Shown here piece after piece: positions 1 to 8,160 of a stretch of 64,000 nt of DNA; within the stretch, counting starts at the first letter, position 1; each line of letters opens with the position of its first letter. The stretch is from contig NC_080541.1 in assembly GCF_028640845.1 (NCBI RefSeq), positions 33,385,935 to 33,449,934 on the forward strand, in the 5' to 3' direction. The notes beneath the pieces were generated by a model. That model was not told the origin of the DNA, ran no database searches, and was given only the letters and a program-made list of their open reading frames with translations. The stretch comes from Ahaetulla prasina. Taxonomy: Eukaryota > Chordata > Lepidosauria > Squamata > Colubridae. The position numbers were made by a program, and so were the translations under genes.

Positions 1-357
1 GAGCACTTCATGCTTCCTTCCGCAGACGAACTTTATGGGGATGCTGACTTCATTTTCCAGCAGGACTTAGCACCTGCCCACACTGCCAAAAGTACCAAAA
101 CCTGGTTCAATGCCCATGGGATTACTGTGCTTGATTGGCCAGCAAACTCGCCTGACCTGAACCCCATAGAGAATCTATGGGGCATTGCCAAGAGAAAGAT
201 GAGAGACATGAGACCGAACAATGCAGAAGAACTGAAGGCTGCTATTGAAGCATCCTGGTCTTCCATAACACCTCAGCAGTGCCACAGGCTGATAGCATCC
301 ATGCCACGCCACACTGAGGCAGTAATTGATGCAAAAGGGGCCCAAACCAAGTACTGA
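1..357 (+). CDS. Tc1/mariner-superfamily transposase, C-terminal part
   Basis: The frame is open from base 1 to a TGA at 355-357, so the visible piece (about 118 codons) is the 3' part of a longer ORF that starts outside the window. It holds two of the three acidic residues of a Tc1-type DDE catalytic core: the second Asp in the FIFQQDLAPAHTA motif, and the last Glu in SPDLNPIENLWG, followed by the usual basic C-terminal tail. Tc1 transposases cut and paste DNA at TA sites. No stop or frameshift is seen in this part, which suggests a young insertion. It lies in intron 2 of NDUFAF6 (opposite strand) and runs directly into a tandem array of its own 3' flank. Whether the N-terminal DNA-binding half is intact cannot be seen. 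Confidence 0.93.
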   Translation, partial: EHFMLPSADELYGDADFIFQQDLAPAHTAKSTKTWFNAHGITVLDWPANSPDLNPIENLWGIAKRKMRDMRPNNAEELKAAIEASWSSITPQQCHRLIASMPRHTEAVIDAKGAQTKY

Positions 358-426
358 GTGCATGCTTATAGTTTCAGAGGCCTGATATTGTTCTATGTAC
401 AATCCTTGTTTTATTGATTTTATGTA

Positions 427-1593
427 ATATTCTAATTTTCTGAGATTGTGAATTTGCATTTTCATGAGCTGTCAGCTATAATCATCAACACTATGACAAA
501 TCAAGGCGTGAACTATCTCGCTTTGCATGTAATGAGTCTATCTCATATATTAGTTTCACCTTTTAAGTTGCATTACTGAAATAAATGAACTTTTGCACGA
601 TATTCTAATTTTTTGAGATTGTGAATTTGGGGTTTTCATGAGCTGTCAGCTATAATCATCAAAATTATGACAAATCAAGGCGTGAACTATCTCGCTTTGC
701 ATGTAATGAGTCTATCTCATATATTAGTTTCACCTTTTAAGTTGCATTACTGAAATAAATGAACTTTTCACAATATTCTAATTTTCTGAGATTGTGAATT
801 TGGGGTTTTCATGAGCTGTCAGCCATAATCATCAAAATTATGACAAATCAAGGCGTGAATGATTTCGCTTTGCATGTAATGAGTCTATCTCATATATTAA
901 GTTTTAAGTTGCATTACTGAAATAAATGAACTTTTGCACGATATTCTAATTTGTTGAGATTGTGAATTTGCATTTTCATGAGCTGTCAGCCATAATCATC
1001 AACACTATGACAAATCAAGGCGTGAACTATCTCGCTTTGCATGTAATGAGTCTATCTCATATATTAGTTTCACCTTTTAAGTTGCATTACTAAAATAAAT
1101 GAACTTTTGCACGATATTCTAATTTTCTGAGATTGTGAATTTGGGATTTTCATGAGCTGTCATCCATAATCATCAAAATTATGACAAATCAAGGCGTGAA
1201 CTATCTCGCTTTGCATGTAAAGAGTCTATCTCATATATTAGTTTCACCTTTTAAGTTGCATTACTGAAATAAATGAACTTTTGCATGATATTCTAATTTT
1301 TTGAGATTGTGAATTTGCATTTTCATGAGCTGTCAGCTATAATCATCAACACTATGACAAATCAAGGCGTGAACTATCTCGCTTTGCATGTAATGAGTCT
1401 ATCTCATATATTAGTTTCACCTTTTAAGTTGCATTACTGAAATAAATGAACTTTTGCACGATATTCTAATTTTCTGAGATTGTGAATTTGGGGTTTTCAT
1501 GAGCTGTCAGCTATAATCATCAACACTATGACAAATCAAGGCGTGAACTATCTCGCTTTGCATGTAATGAGTCTATCTCATATATTAGTTTCA
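427..1593 (+). repeat. tandem array (7 units of about 173 bp) derived from Tc1 3' flank
   Basis: Seven head-to-tail units start with ATATTCTAATTTT at 427, 600, 773, 941, 1114, 1288 and 1461. Lengths are 173, 173, 168, 173, 174, 173 and about 133 (cut off at the junction with the exon 2 duplication block). Units differ at linked sites: one type has TTTGCATTTT plus ATCAACACTATGAC (units 1, 4, 6). The other has TTTGGGGTTTT or TTTGGGATTTT plus ATCAAAATTATGAC (units 2, 3, 5). Unit 7 is a mix (first half type two, second half type one), so exchange between units has occurred. The array begins about 70 bp after the transposase stop, so the unit is the 3' non-coding part of the Tc1 element. Confidence 0.93.
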
Positions 1594-2065
1594 TTTGTTC
1601 CTAAATTACTGCAAAATGATACAAACATCTACTCATAGTGACAGAATCCTAAAAAGATTATAAAGTACCCAAACGATTTATTTTGTATACCTTGCAGGGA
1701 TTTATAAAATTGGAGGATTGTTTTGCATTTTTGTTCAAAGTAATACATATACATGTTAGGAATTATTTTTACTGTCATGTTTTCATATGTAAGTAAATAA
1801 TCTATTTTAGTCAGCCTGCTATTGCTGACTAAATTTGGCAAGGCAGTAACTGATGAAAAAAACACAAACTTCATGTTTGAGATTTTTAGACATTGTGTTG
1901 TATAATGGATATTTTAATACCTGCCTGAGCCAGTTCTACATTGAAGGCTCTCAGGGCCAAGACAGAGGCACGTGATTCTGCAGGCAATAGCAGTGCACAG
2001 AGGAAGCCTTCATAATCCCGTTTTCTAGATATACAAAGAATAAATAAGAGCATTTGCTTTCATTA
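1594..2065. repeat. local duplication block X, copy 1 (carries NDUFAF6 exon 2)
   Basis: About 470 bp near-identical to 2858-3327 and 4434-4903. Copy 1 lacks the about 280 bp that follow X in the other copies and instead joins directly to block Y at 2066. Its left edge is the Tc1 array; the junction sits in TTTCATTTGTTCC, which shares TTTCA with the corresponding point in the other copies, so a short-homology join is likely. Confidence 0.93.
1925..2024 (-). CDS. NDUFAF6: NDUFAF6 exon 2, distal copy
   Basis: Third of three copies of the same 100-nt coding exon. On the minus strand a TATATCTAG acceptor is followed by A, which completes the split Arg codon of exon 1, and then by 33 codons starting [13 protein letters not shown] and ending AFNVELAQ. 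These match the start of the squalene/phytoene-synthase-like domain of the complex I assembly factor NDUFAF6. The 3' boundary is CAG followed by GCAGGT: either a GC donor (100-nt exon ending at 1925) or a GT donor 4 nt further on (exon ending at 1921). The coding sequence is identical to the copies at 3189-3288 and 4766-4865. This copy is nearest to the (unseen) exon 3, so in a simple transcript it is the one next to exon 3. Confidence 0.88.
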
Positions 2066-2667
2066 TACAATACCATACATATGCTTTACACAACATGCTT
2101 TTAGAATACACTTAAGGGAGCAGTGGTGTGCTATGGTCCATAAGGTTGGTCCAAGAGTTGGATTCAATTTAGCAACAGAGAAACAACAATGACAGCAACC
2201 GTATTGTCTTGGGAAAAAATAAAGAGCAAACCTGAAAAATGGGTGAACTATTTATTCTGTGGTCGTCACTGCAAAAAAATCAGGGGATGACACTCCAGAG
2301 CAGGGGTTTCCAACCTTGACAACTTTGGAGGACTTCAACTCCCAGAATTCCCCAGCCACAAAAGCTGGGGAGTTGAAGTCTGGGAGTCAAAGTCCTCCAG
2401 GCTTAAAGGTTGGAGATCCCTGTTTCAAATGACTGTTCTAGCAAAGGAGACTGCAGGACAACAGTTTTCTGGGGTTTGAGTGCCAGGAGACAAGATCAGC
2501 CACAGTACTTGCAACTGCAGTGGAGCCTTTTAAAGGACACTAAGATTGCAAACCTTATTTTCTAATCACTTTTTGGAATTGCCTGTTAACCATCTTAAAA
2601 TTATTAGAGACCTTTGGAAAGACAAGTTTGAAAAGTCTTCATCAGGCGAGTTTAGTTTCAACTCTGA
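2066..2667. repeat. local duplication block Y, copy 1
   Basis: About 600 bp, nearly identical to 5762-6363, including an embedded hAT-like hairpin MITE (2301-2422). It ends where the sequence switches to the right half of a second hAT-like element (about 2667-2777). Confidence 0.92.
2301..2422. mobile_element. hAT-like hairpin MITE (CAGGGGTTTCCAACC ends)
   Basis: About 122 bp. The left half, with GGACTTCAACTCCCAGAATT, is followed by its inverted counterpart ending GGTTGGAGATCCCTG, so the whole element can fold on itself. Its copy in block Y at 5997-6118 is almost identical. No clean target duplication is visible at this locus. Confidence 0.85.
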
Positions 2668-2777
2668 AGCACAATTGATGTTAAGATGGCTATGCCCACC
2701 TGGCCACGGCCACCTTGGCCCCAAGGTCAAATACCACCCTGATGCAGCCCTCAATGAAATCAAGTTTGACACCCCTG
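2667..2777. mobile_element. right part of a hAT-like element ending GTTTGACACCCCTG
   Basis: Matches the right part of the element at 3730-4168 (GAAGCACAATTGATG to the terminal GACACCCCTG). The left part is missing here because block Y is joined directly to it. It is followed by TTCTAAAG, the same 8 bp found next to the related insertion at 4244-4353. Confidence 0.7.
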
Positions 2778-3607
2778 TTCTAAAGGGACAGTTGAATATA
2801 TCAAAAGCAAATGATGGAATATCCCAGAGCAATTCATTAAAGTCAGTATTATTTTCATTTGTTCCTAAATTACTGCAAAATGATACAAACATCTACTCAT
2901 AGTGACAGAATCCTAAAAAGATTATAAAGTACCCAAACGATTTATTTTGTATACCTTGCAGGGATTTATAAAATTGGAGGATTGTTTTGCATTTTTGTTC
3001 AAAGTAATACATATACATGTTAGGAATTATTTTTACTGTCATGTTTTCATATGTAAGTAAATAATCTATTTTAGTCAGCCTGCTATTGCTGACTAAATTT
3101 GGCAAGGCAGTAACTGATGAAAAAAACACAAACTTCATGTTTGAGATTTTTAGACATTGTGTTGTATAATGGATATTTTAATACCTGCCTGAGCCAGTTC
3201 TACATTGAAGGCTCTCAGGGCCAAGACAGAGGCACGTGATTCTGCAGGCAATAGCAGTGCACAGAGGAAGCCTTCATAATCCCGTTTTCTAGATATACAA
3301 AGAATAAATAAGAGCATTTGCTTTCATTACAAGCTCATTTAGCCAGTAGAACAGATAAAAAATGTCTCACTTCAATTATGTTTTTAATTTTATTTATTAA
3401 TCAAATTGATATGATTGCACAGAATGAGATTCCAAGCAGCATCCAAAAATCATTTTGCAGTTATTCTCTAAATCAAGGGATGTAAACTGGTACTCTCCAT
3501 ATGGTCCAGTTTACAATTTTTAGAACTATGAAGCGCTGATCTGCAGGCTGGCTAACGAGAATTGTAGTCCAGATCTTCAGGAGCGTTCAGTGTCAGTATG
3601 TCCATTC
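2778..3607. repeat. local duplication, copy 2 (blocks pre-X, X and Z; carries NDUFAF6 exon 2)
   Basis: About 830 bp repeated at 4354-5187 with only a few differences. It contains pre-X (2778-2857), X with exon 2 (2858-3327) and Z (about 3328-3607). After Z it joins a short repeat of TTCTAAAGGGACAG and then the start of block Y (3634-3730, also at 5726-5825). Confidence 0.93.
3189..3288 (-). CDS. NDUFAF6: NDUFAF6 exon 2, middle copy
   Basis: Second copy of the 100-nt exon, with coding sequence, acceptor (ATCTAG) and donor (CAG/GCAGGT) identical to the other two. It lies 1264 bp from the distal copy and 1577 bp from the proximal copy. Since 100 is not a multiple of 3, splicing in two copies would shift the reading frame, so at most one copy can serve in a normal mRNA. 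Confidence 0.88.
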
Positions 3608-3633
3608 CTGTTCTAAAGGGACAGTTGAATATA

Positions 3634-3730
3634 TCAAAAGCAACTACAAAAGCAGATGGTTTTATTGTACAATACCATACATATGCTTTACACAACATGC
3701 TTTTAGAATACACTTAAGGAGCAGTGGTGT
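3634..3730. repeat. start of block Y, short copy
   Basis: About 97 bp matching 5726-5825 (and, from TACAATACC, 2066-2130). It ends at GCAGTGGTGT, where the sequence switches into a hAT-like element whose terminus shares those bases. Confidence 0.85.
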
Positions 3731-4168
3731 AAAACTCAAGGGCCTGTGGGCTGGATCAGGCCCACGGGGTGTTTCGATCTGGCCCGTGGGATTGCCAAGG
3801 AAACAGTGAAGAACTGGTCCGCAGTGCCTCTGTCAGTGAAAACAGAGCTTGGGAGGGCAGCATGTGGCCAACCCGAGCTCCATTTTCACTGACAGACGGT
3901 TGCAGGAGATCATTGCAGTCGAAAACAGAGCTTGGGAGGGCAGCATGTGGCCAACCCGAGCTCCATTTTCACTGACAGACGGTTGCAGGAGATCATTGCA
4001 GTCGAAAACAGAGCTTGGGAGCCTGTTTTCGCTGGCAGAGCACTCGGGCCACCAGAGAAGCACAATTGATGTTAAGATGGCTATGCCCACCCTGGCCACG
4101 GCCACCTTGGCCCCCAAGGTCAAACACAACCCTGATGCAGCCCTCAATGAAATCAAGTTTGACACCCT
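3730..4168. mobile_element. hAT-like non-autonomous element (GGTGT.AAACTC ... GTTTGACACCCTTG)
   Basis: About 440 bp. The left end GTGTAAAACTCAAGGGCC and the right end AAGTTTGACACCCTTG are inverted relatives, the typical ends of a squamate hAT-like family. An internal 83-bp tandem duplication lies at 3838-4003. The left edge coincides with the duplication breakpoint, so the true first bases are uncertain. Confidence 0.7.
3838..4023. repeat. 83-bp tandem duplication (2.2 copies)
   Basis: Units at 3838-3920 and 3921-4003 are identical over GAAAACAGAGCTTGGGAGGG and onward. A third partial unit (4004-4023) begins in the same way. Confidence 0.95.
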
Positions 4169-4243
4169 TGCTCTATAGTTATAACCACTTTCTTAAAGAT
4201 TGGTCAATAGCTACTTAAAAGTATCAGGATACCAATTCTAAAG

Positions 4244-4353
4244 CACAGGTATCAAACTCGATCACGTCATGTGACGTCACATATCATGACATTTTTGCCT
4301 TTGCGGAGCCAGGGTGTGCGTGACCCGCACGGGCCGCCAGTTTGACACCCCTG
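4244..4353. mobile_element. hAT-like MITE with perfect 8-bp target duplication
   Basis: 110 bp from CACAGGTATCAAACTCG to CAGTTTGACACCCCTG (inverted ends), flanked by TTCTAAAG at 4236-4243 and 4354-4361. An 8-bp duplication is the hallmark of hAT elements. Confidence 0.85.
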
Positions 4354-5187
4354 TTCTAAAGGGACAGTTGAATATATCAAAAGCAAATGATGGAATATCC
4401 CAGAGCAATTCATTAAAGTCAGTATTATTTTCATTTGTTCCTAAATTACTGCAAAATGATACAAACATCTACTCATAGTGACAGAATCCTAAAAAGATTA
4501 TAAAGTACCCAAACGATTTATTTTGTATACCTTGCAGGGATTTATAAAATTGGAGGATTGTTTTGCATTTTTGTTCAAAGTAATACATATACATGTTAGG
4601 AATTATTTTTACTGTCATGTTTTTATATGTAAGTAAATAATCTATTTTAGTCAGCCTGCTATTGCTGACTAAACTTGGCAAGGCAGTAACTGACTGAAAA
4701 AAACACAAACTTCATGTTTGGGATTTTTAGACATTGTGTTGTATAATGGATATTTTAATACCTGCCTGAGCCAGTTCTACATTGAAGGCTCTCAGGGCCA
4801 AGACAGAGGCACGTGATTCTGCAGGCAATAGCAGTGCACAGAGGAAGCCTTCATAATCCCGTTTTCTAGATATACAAAGAATAAATAAGAGCATTTGCTT
4901 TCATTATAAGCTCATTTAGCCAGTAGAACAGATAAAAAGTGTCTCACTTCAATTATGTTTTTAATTTTATTTATTAATCAAATTGATATGATTGCACAGA
5001 ATGAGATTCCAAGCAGCATCCAAAAATCATTTTGCAGTTATTCTCTAAATCAAGGGATGTAAACTGGTACTCTCCATATGGTCCAGTTTACAATTTTTAG
5101 AACTATGAAGCGCTGATCTGCAGGCTGGCTAACGAGAATTGTAGTCCAGATCTTCAGGAGCGTTCAGTGTCAGTATGTCCATTCCTC
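4354..5187. repeat. local duplication, copy 3 (blocks pre-X, X and Z; carries NDUFAF6 exon 2)
   Basis: Matches 2778-3607. Differences from copies 1 and 2 are few, for example TTTTTATATG for TTTTCATATG, CTAAACTTGG for CTAAATTTGG, and one extra base in GTAACTGACTGAA. It is followed by unduplicated intron sequence (5188-5725) and then block Y copy 2, so this copy sits in what looks like the original order. Confidence 0.93.
4766..4865 (-). CDS. NDUFAF6: NDUFAF6 exon 2, proximal copy
   Basis: Copy nearest to exon 1 (intron of about 2.1 kb). Exon 1 ends with CG, and this exon starts with A AAA CGG GAT TAT GAA, giving the unbroken peptide CLDLLR-KRDYEG across the junction, the expected NDUFAF6 order. 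The 33 codons after the split Arg show no stop. Flanking X, Z, W and Y blocks are in the fullest order here, so this is the best candidate for the ancestral exon. The donor is CAG/GCAGGT as in the other copies. NDUFAF6 is a mitochondrial protein needed early in complex I assembly (ND1 module). Confidence 0.9.
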
Positions 5188-5725
5188 TTCTAAAGTATAA
5201 GTATATATTCAATACGCAATGCCTAGGATTTATTTTAAAATTAAGGTTACCGGAGCATCATGTCTTCAAACGCTACTACAAAATTAACTTGGCGCAATCT
5301 GAAGACAACCACTAAGTATTAAATAATAGGTTCTATCTCTACAGAAAAAGCAACATATTTTTGCCAGTCATCAAAAAATAATTCTGGCAATATTAGTTTA
5401 TTTGTCCAACAGACACAAAGCTGAAGTGTATTGCAATAAAATGGTGGAATGGGTTATACCATTTCAAATCACAGATGGAGGCTTGCATTTATGAAGTCAA
5501 ATCAAATCAATTTATTACAATTCTAAGACCAAATGCAGTAACAAATTTAAAAGTAGAACTGTTACAAAGATACTGTGCATATGACAGAAAGAGTGTAAGT
5601 ATAATAGGATCTATAAAAAGTTTATGGGGAAAAATGAAGGTCTAAATACAGAGATGTTCCAAATTAAGTTCAAAACAGTGCAACACATTCCATCTCTCTG
5701 GCCATTCCCTCTTTAGTTTTAGATA
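5188..5725. other. NDUFAF6 intron 1, single-copy AT-rich stretch
   Basis: No ORF, splice-like exon or recognisable repeat. It is the only part of the X-Z-W-Y series that is not duplicated within the window. Confidence 0.6.
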
Positions 5726-5761
5726 ATCAAAAAGCAACTACAAAAGCAGATGGTTTTATTG

Positions 5762-6363
5762 TACAATACCATACATATGCTTTACACAACACGCTTTTAA
5801 AATACACTTAAGGGAGCAGTGGTGTGCTATGGTCCATAAGGTTGGTCCAAGAGTTGGATTCAATTTAGCAACAGAGCAACAACAATGACAACAACCGTAT
5901 TGTCTTGGGAAAAAATAAAGAACAAACCTGAAAAATGGGTGAACTATTTATTCTGTGGTCGTCACTGCAAAAAAATCAGGGGATGACACTCCAGAGCAGG
6001 GGTTTCCAACCTTGACAACTCTGGAGGACTTCAACTCCCAGAATTCCCCAGCCACAAAAGCTGGGGAGTTGAAGTCTGGGAGTCGAAGTCCTCCAGGCTT
6101 AAAGGTTGGAGATCCCTGTTTCAGATGACTGTTCTAGCAAAGGAGACTGCAGGACAACAGTTTTCTGGGGTTTGAGTGCCAGGAGACAAGATCAGCCACA
6201 GTACTTGCAACTGCAGTGGAGCCTTTTAAAGGACACTAAGATTGCAAACCTTATTTTCTAATCACTTTTTGGAATTGCCTGTTAACCATCTTAAAATTAT
6301 TAGAGACCTTTGGAATGACAAGTTTGAAAAGTCTTCATCAGGCGAGTTTAGTTTCAACTCTGA
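5762..6363. repeat. local duplication block Y, copy 2
   Basis: Nearly identical to 2066-2667; includes the hAT-like hairpin MITE at 5997-6118. After it the sequence is single copy. Confidence 0.92.
5997..6118. mobile_element. hAT-like hairpin MITE
   Basis: Second copy of the element at 2301-2422 (CAGGGGTTTCC to GGAGATCCCTG), carried by block Y. Confidence 0.85.
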
Positions 6364-6603
6364 ACAAAAGAAAAATTAATTATAAGCTTAAGACTATAAA
6401 AAATTTGAAATAAACAGCTAAAAGCAAAGTAAGATTTTGATCTAAGAAATCTGATTAAGGATCCAGGTAAATTTGGAATATTGACTTTTACTATAAGATT
6501 TTGGAATTAACTATAAAAAATAAATAGCTTCTCATGGGAAACAGATTTGTTTTGACTATCGTGGTTATTACAAGTCATAACAAAGATAAGTGATGATTTA
6601 GAG

Positions 6604-6678
6604 CAGGGGTCTGCAAACTTGGCTCTTTTAAGACTTGTGGACCTCAACTCCCAGAGTTCCTCAGCCAGCAAAGCCTGG
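6604..6678. mobile_element. hAT-like hairpin MITE, left half only
   Basis: CAGGGGTCTGCAAACTTGG followed by GACTTGTGGACCTCAACTCC; the inverted right half is absent. Confidence 0.75.
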
Positions 6679-6979
6679 GATATAAATGTAAGACAGAAAT
6701 GTTAAATCCCGGGAGAGGAAGCTCGGAAGTCCATGCATTCTTCCCAGCAACGTTAAGAAGACACGGCCTCGGCTTGCAGGTCGTCCTCAAGGGCGACTGG
6801 AGCACGTTCCGCGCCTCTAACATCACACTTATCTAAATATATGCAAATCAAACGGGTGGCAAACCACATCCCGAAGGGGGATTGCCCTGCTTCTCCTGCC
6901 CAGTCCGGTCCAGCCCAGCTCCGACACCCCCACCCTCACCCCCTTCGGCGGAACCCGAAGAAACTGCCGCCGGCCTCAC

Positions 6980-7179
6980 CGCAGCAAATCCAGGCAGTAG
7001 CGTTCGTCTCCTCCCGCACTCGGCTGGCTAGAAACGGCCAGGGCAGCCGGCGCGCGCCCTCCGAGGCCGGCGGGGCTCAGCAGCCGCCCGCGGCCGGCTC
7101 GTGGCACCCGCAGCGTCCAAGGTGAAAGAGCCGCGCGCGAACTTCGGCCCAGCGCCGCAGTGCCCGCGGAGGCCGCCAT
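6980..7179 (-). CDS. NDUFAF6: NDUFAF6 exon 1 (start codon, mitochondrial presequence)
   Basis: The minus-strand ATG at 7179-7177 has a strong context (A at -3, G at +4) and is the first ATG in its frame. It encodes 66 codons plus CG of a split Arg, ending at a consensus donor GCG/GTGAGG (GT at 6979-6978). The N-terminus MAASAGTAALGRSSRAAL is rich in Arg, Ala and Ser and poor in acidic residues, as expected for a mitochondrial targeting peptide. The last residues, GGDERYCLDLL, match the first conserved segment of NDUFAF6, and the frame continues exactly into exon 2 (phase 2). The presequence is poorly conserved in this family, so identification rests on the start, the terminal motif and the join to exon 2. 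An upstream out-of-frame ATG at 7225 overlaps the exon. Confidence 0.9.
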
Positions 7180-7218
7180 GCTTGCTTGAGGCCACGCCCC
7201 CCACCCAACCCCCCACTG

Positions 7219-7228
7219 CTGTCAATCA
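7219..7228 (-). promoter_or_regulatory. TGATTGACAG motif (PBX-MEIS/PREP type), proximal
   Basis: Exact match on the minus strand, 40 bp upstream of the NDUFAF6 start codon. TGATTGACAG is the known composite site for PBX with MEIS/PREP (TALE) homeodomain proteins. Confidence 0.6.
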
Positions 7229-7299
7229 CAACCCGCGGCGCCGCTTCTTTCTCACGGCCCAGCTACGTAATCGGAGGCACTCGGCGGGCTCCGCCTCTG

Positions 7300-7309
7300 C
7301 TGTCAATCA
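7300..7309 (-). promoter_or_regulatory. TGATTGACAG motif (PBX-MEIS/PREP type), distal
   Basis: Second exact copy, 81 bp upstream of the first and in the same orientation. Two exact 10-mers in about 90 bp are unlikely by chance. Confidence 0.6.
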
Positions 7310-7391
7310 TCGGACGCTTAACTGCCCCCCCCCCGCTTCTTCTTTTATGCTTCTTTTATTCAATCGGATGGGGTGCCCTCTAAATCTAGAC

Positions 7392-7518
7392 CAGGGGTCT
7401 CTCTAACCTTGGCAACTTTAAGCCTGGCGGACTTCAACTCCCAGAATTCCCCAGCCAGCAAAGAATTCTGGGAGTTGAAGTCCGCCAGGCTTAAAGCGGC
7501 CAAGGTTCGAGATCCGTG
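7392..7518. mobile_element. hAT-like hairpin MITE with 8-bp target duplication
   Basis: From CAGGGGTCTCTAACC to GGTTCGAGATCCGTG, nearly palindromic. It is flanked by ATCTAGAC (7384-7391) and GTCTAGAC (7519-7526), which agree at 7 of 8 bases. Confidence 0.88.
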
Positions 7519-7639
7519 GTCTAGACGGCTTATCTGTAGTTAACCCGACGGTCTCCGTTAAGACATCCCAGCTTTCTGCCTTGAAATCAGGAAGGTAAGG
7601 ACGTCCCAGTGCAAGACTCCTGGACTAGGCATCGGATTC

Positions 7640-8098
7640 TCCCCGATTGTGCGATTGGACACACAAGGAATTTGTCTTGGTGCATATGTTCTCAGTGTAC
7701 ATAATAGAAAAGATACGTTCATCAAGAATTCTAAGGTACAACACTTAATGATAGTCATAGGGTACAAATAAGCAATCAGGAAACAATCAATATCAATATA
7801 AATCGTAACTTATGTTACAGTCATACAGTCATAACTGGTAGGAGATGGGTGGTGGGAACGATGAGAAGATTAATAGTAGCACATTTAGTAAATAGTTCGA
7901 CAGTGTTGGGGGAATTATTTGTTTAGCAGAGTGATGGCGTTCGGGGGAAAAACTGTTCTTGTGTCTAGTTGTTGTGGTGTGCAGTGCTCTGTAGCGTCGT
8001 TTTGAGGGTAGGAGTTGAAACAGTTTATGTCTGGGATGTGAGAGGTCTGTAAATATTTTCACAGCCCTCTTTTTGACTCGTGCAGTATACAGGTCCTC
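7640..8098 (-). mobile_element. CR1/L3-type LINE 3' end, minus strand
   Basis: Shares long stretches with 30395-30722, 32780-33880, 36983-37715, 39703-39880 and 56523-57040 (for example TGTGCGATTGGACACACAAG and GGAATTTGTCTTGGTGCATA). The coding 3' part in antisense gives the ending ...LFQLLPSKRRYRAL seen in the other copies. It is 5'-truncated at about 8098. Confidence 0.85.
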
Positions 8099-8160
8099 AT
8101 TTCAACAAAAGTTTACACATGATCATCATCAGTACATAAGGGGGTGTGTGATGGCTCATT

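Larger units (their letters stand above)
6850..7330 (-). promoter_or_regulatory. CpG island and promoter of NDUFAF6
   Basis: A sharply GC- and CpG-rich island in an otherwise AT-rich window, with runs such as GCGCGCGCC and CCGCGGCGCCGC. It spans NDUFAF6 exon 1 and about 150 bp upstream of its start codon. The upstream part (7180-7330) holds two exact copies of TGATTGACAG on the minus strand and a TACGTAA element (7264-7270). No TATA box is seen. This is the expected shape of a housekeeping promoter. Transcription to the right cannot be excluded, but no rightward exon was found. Confidence 0.8.

Noticed and set aside
2546..2902. 118-codon plus-strand frame
   Set aside because: It crosses the joint between block Y, a hAT fragment and block X, so it is an accident of the duplication.
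1629..4708. Three matching 79-81-codon minus-strand frames (in 1629-1874, 2893-3138, 4469-4708) as a small duplicated gene
   Set aside because: They lie in the intron just downstream of exon 2 in each duplicated block, have low-complexity composition, and match only because the block is duplicated.
6841..7406. Plus-strand frames in the CpG island as a divergent gene
   Set aside because: Proline- and arginine-rich readings are typical of the antisense of GC-rich exons. No splice sites or family motifs support them.
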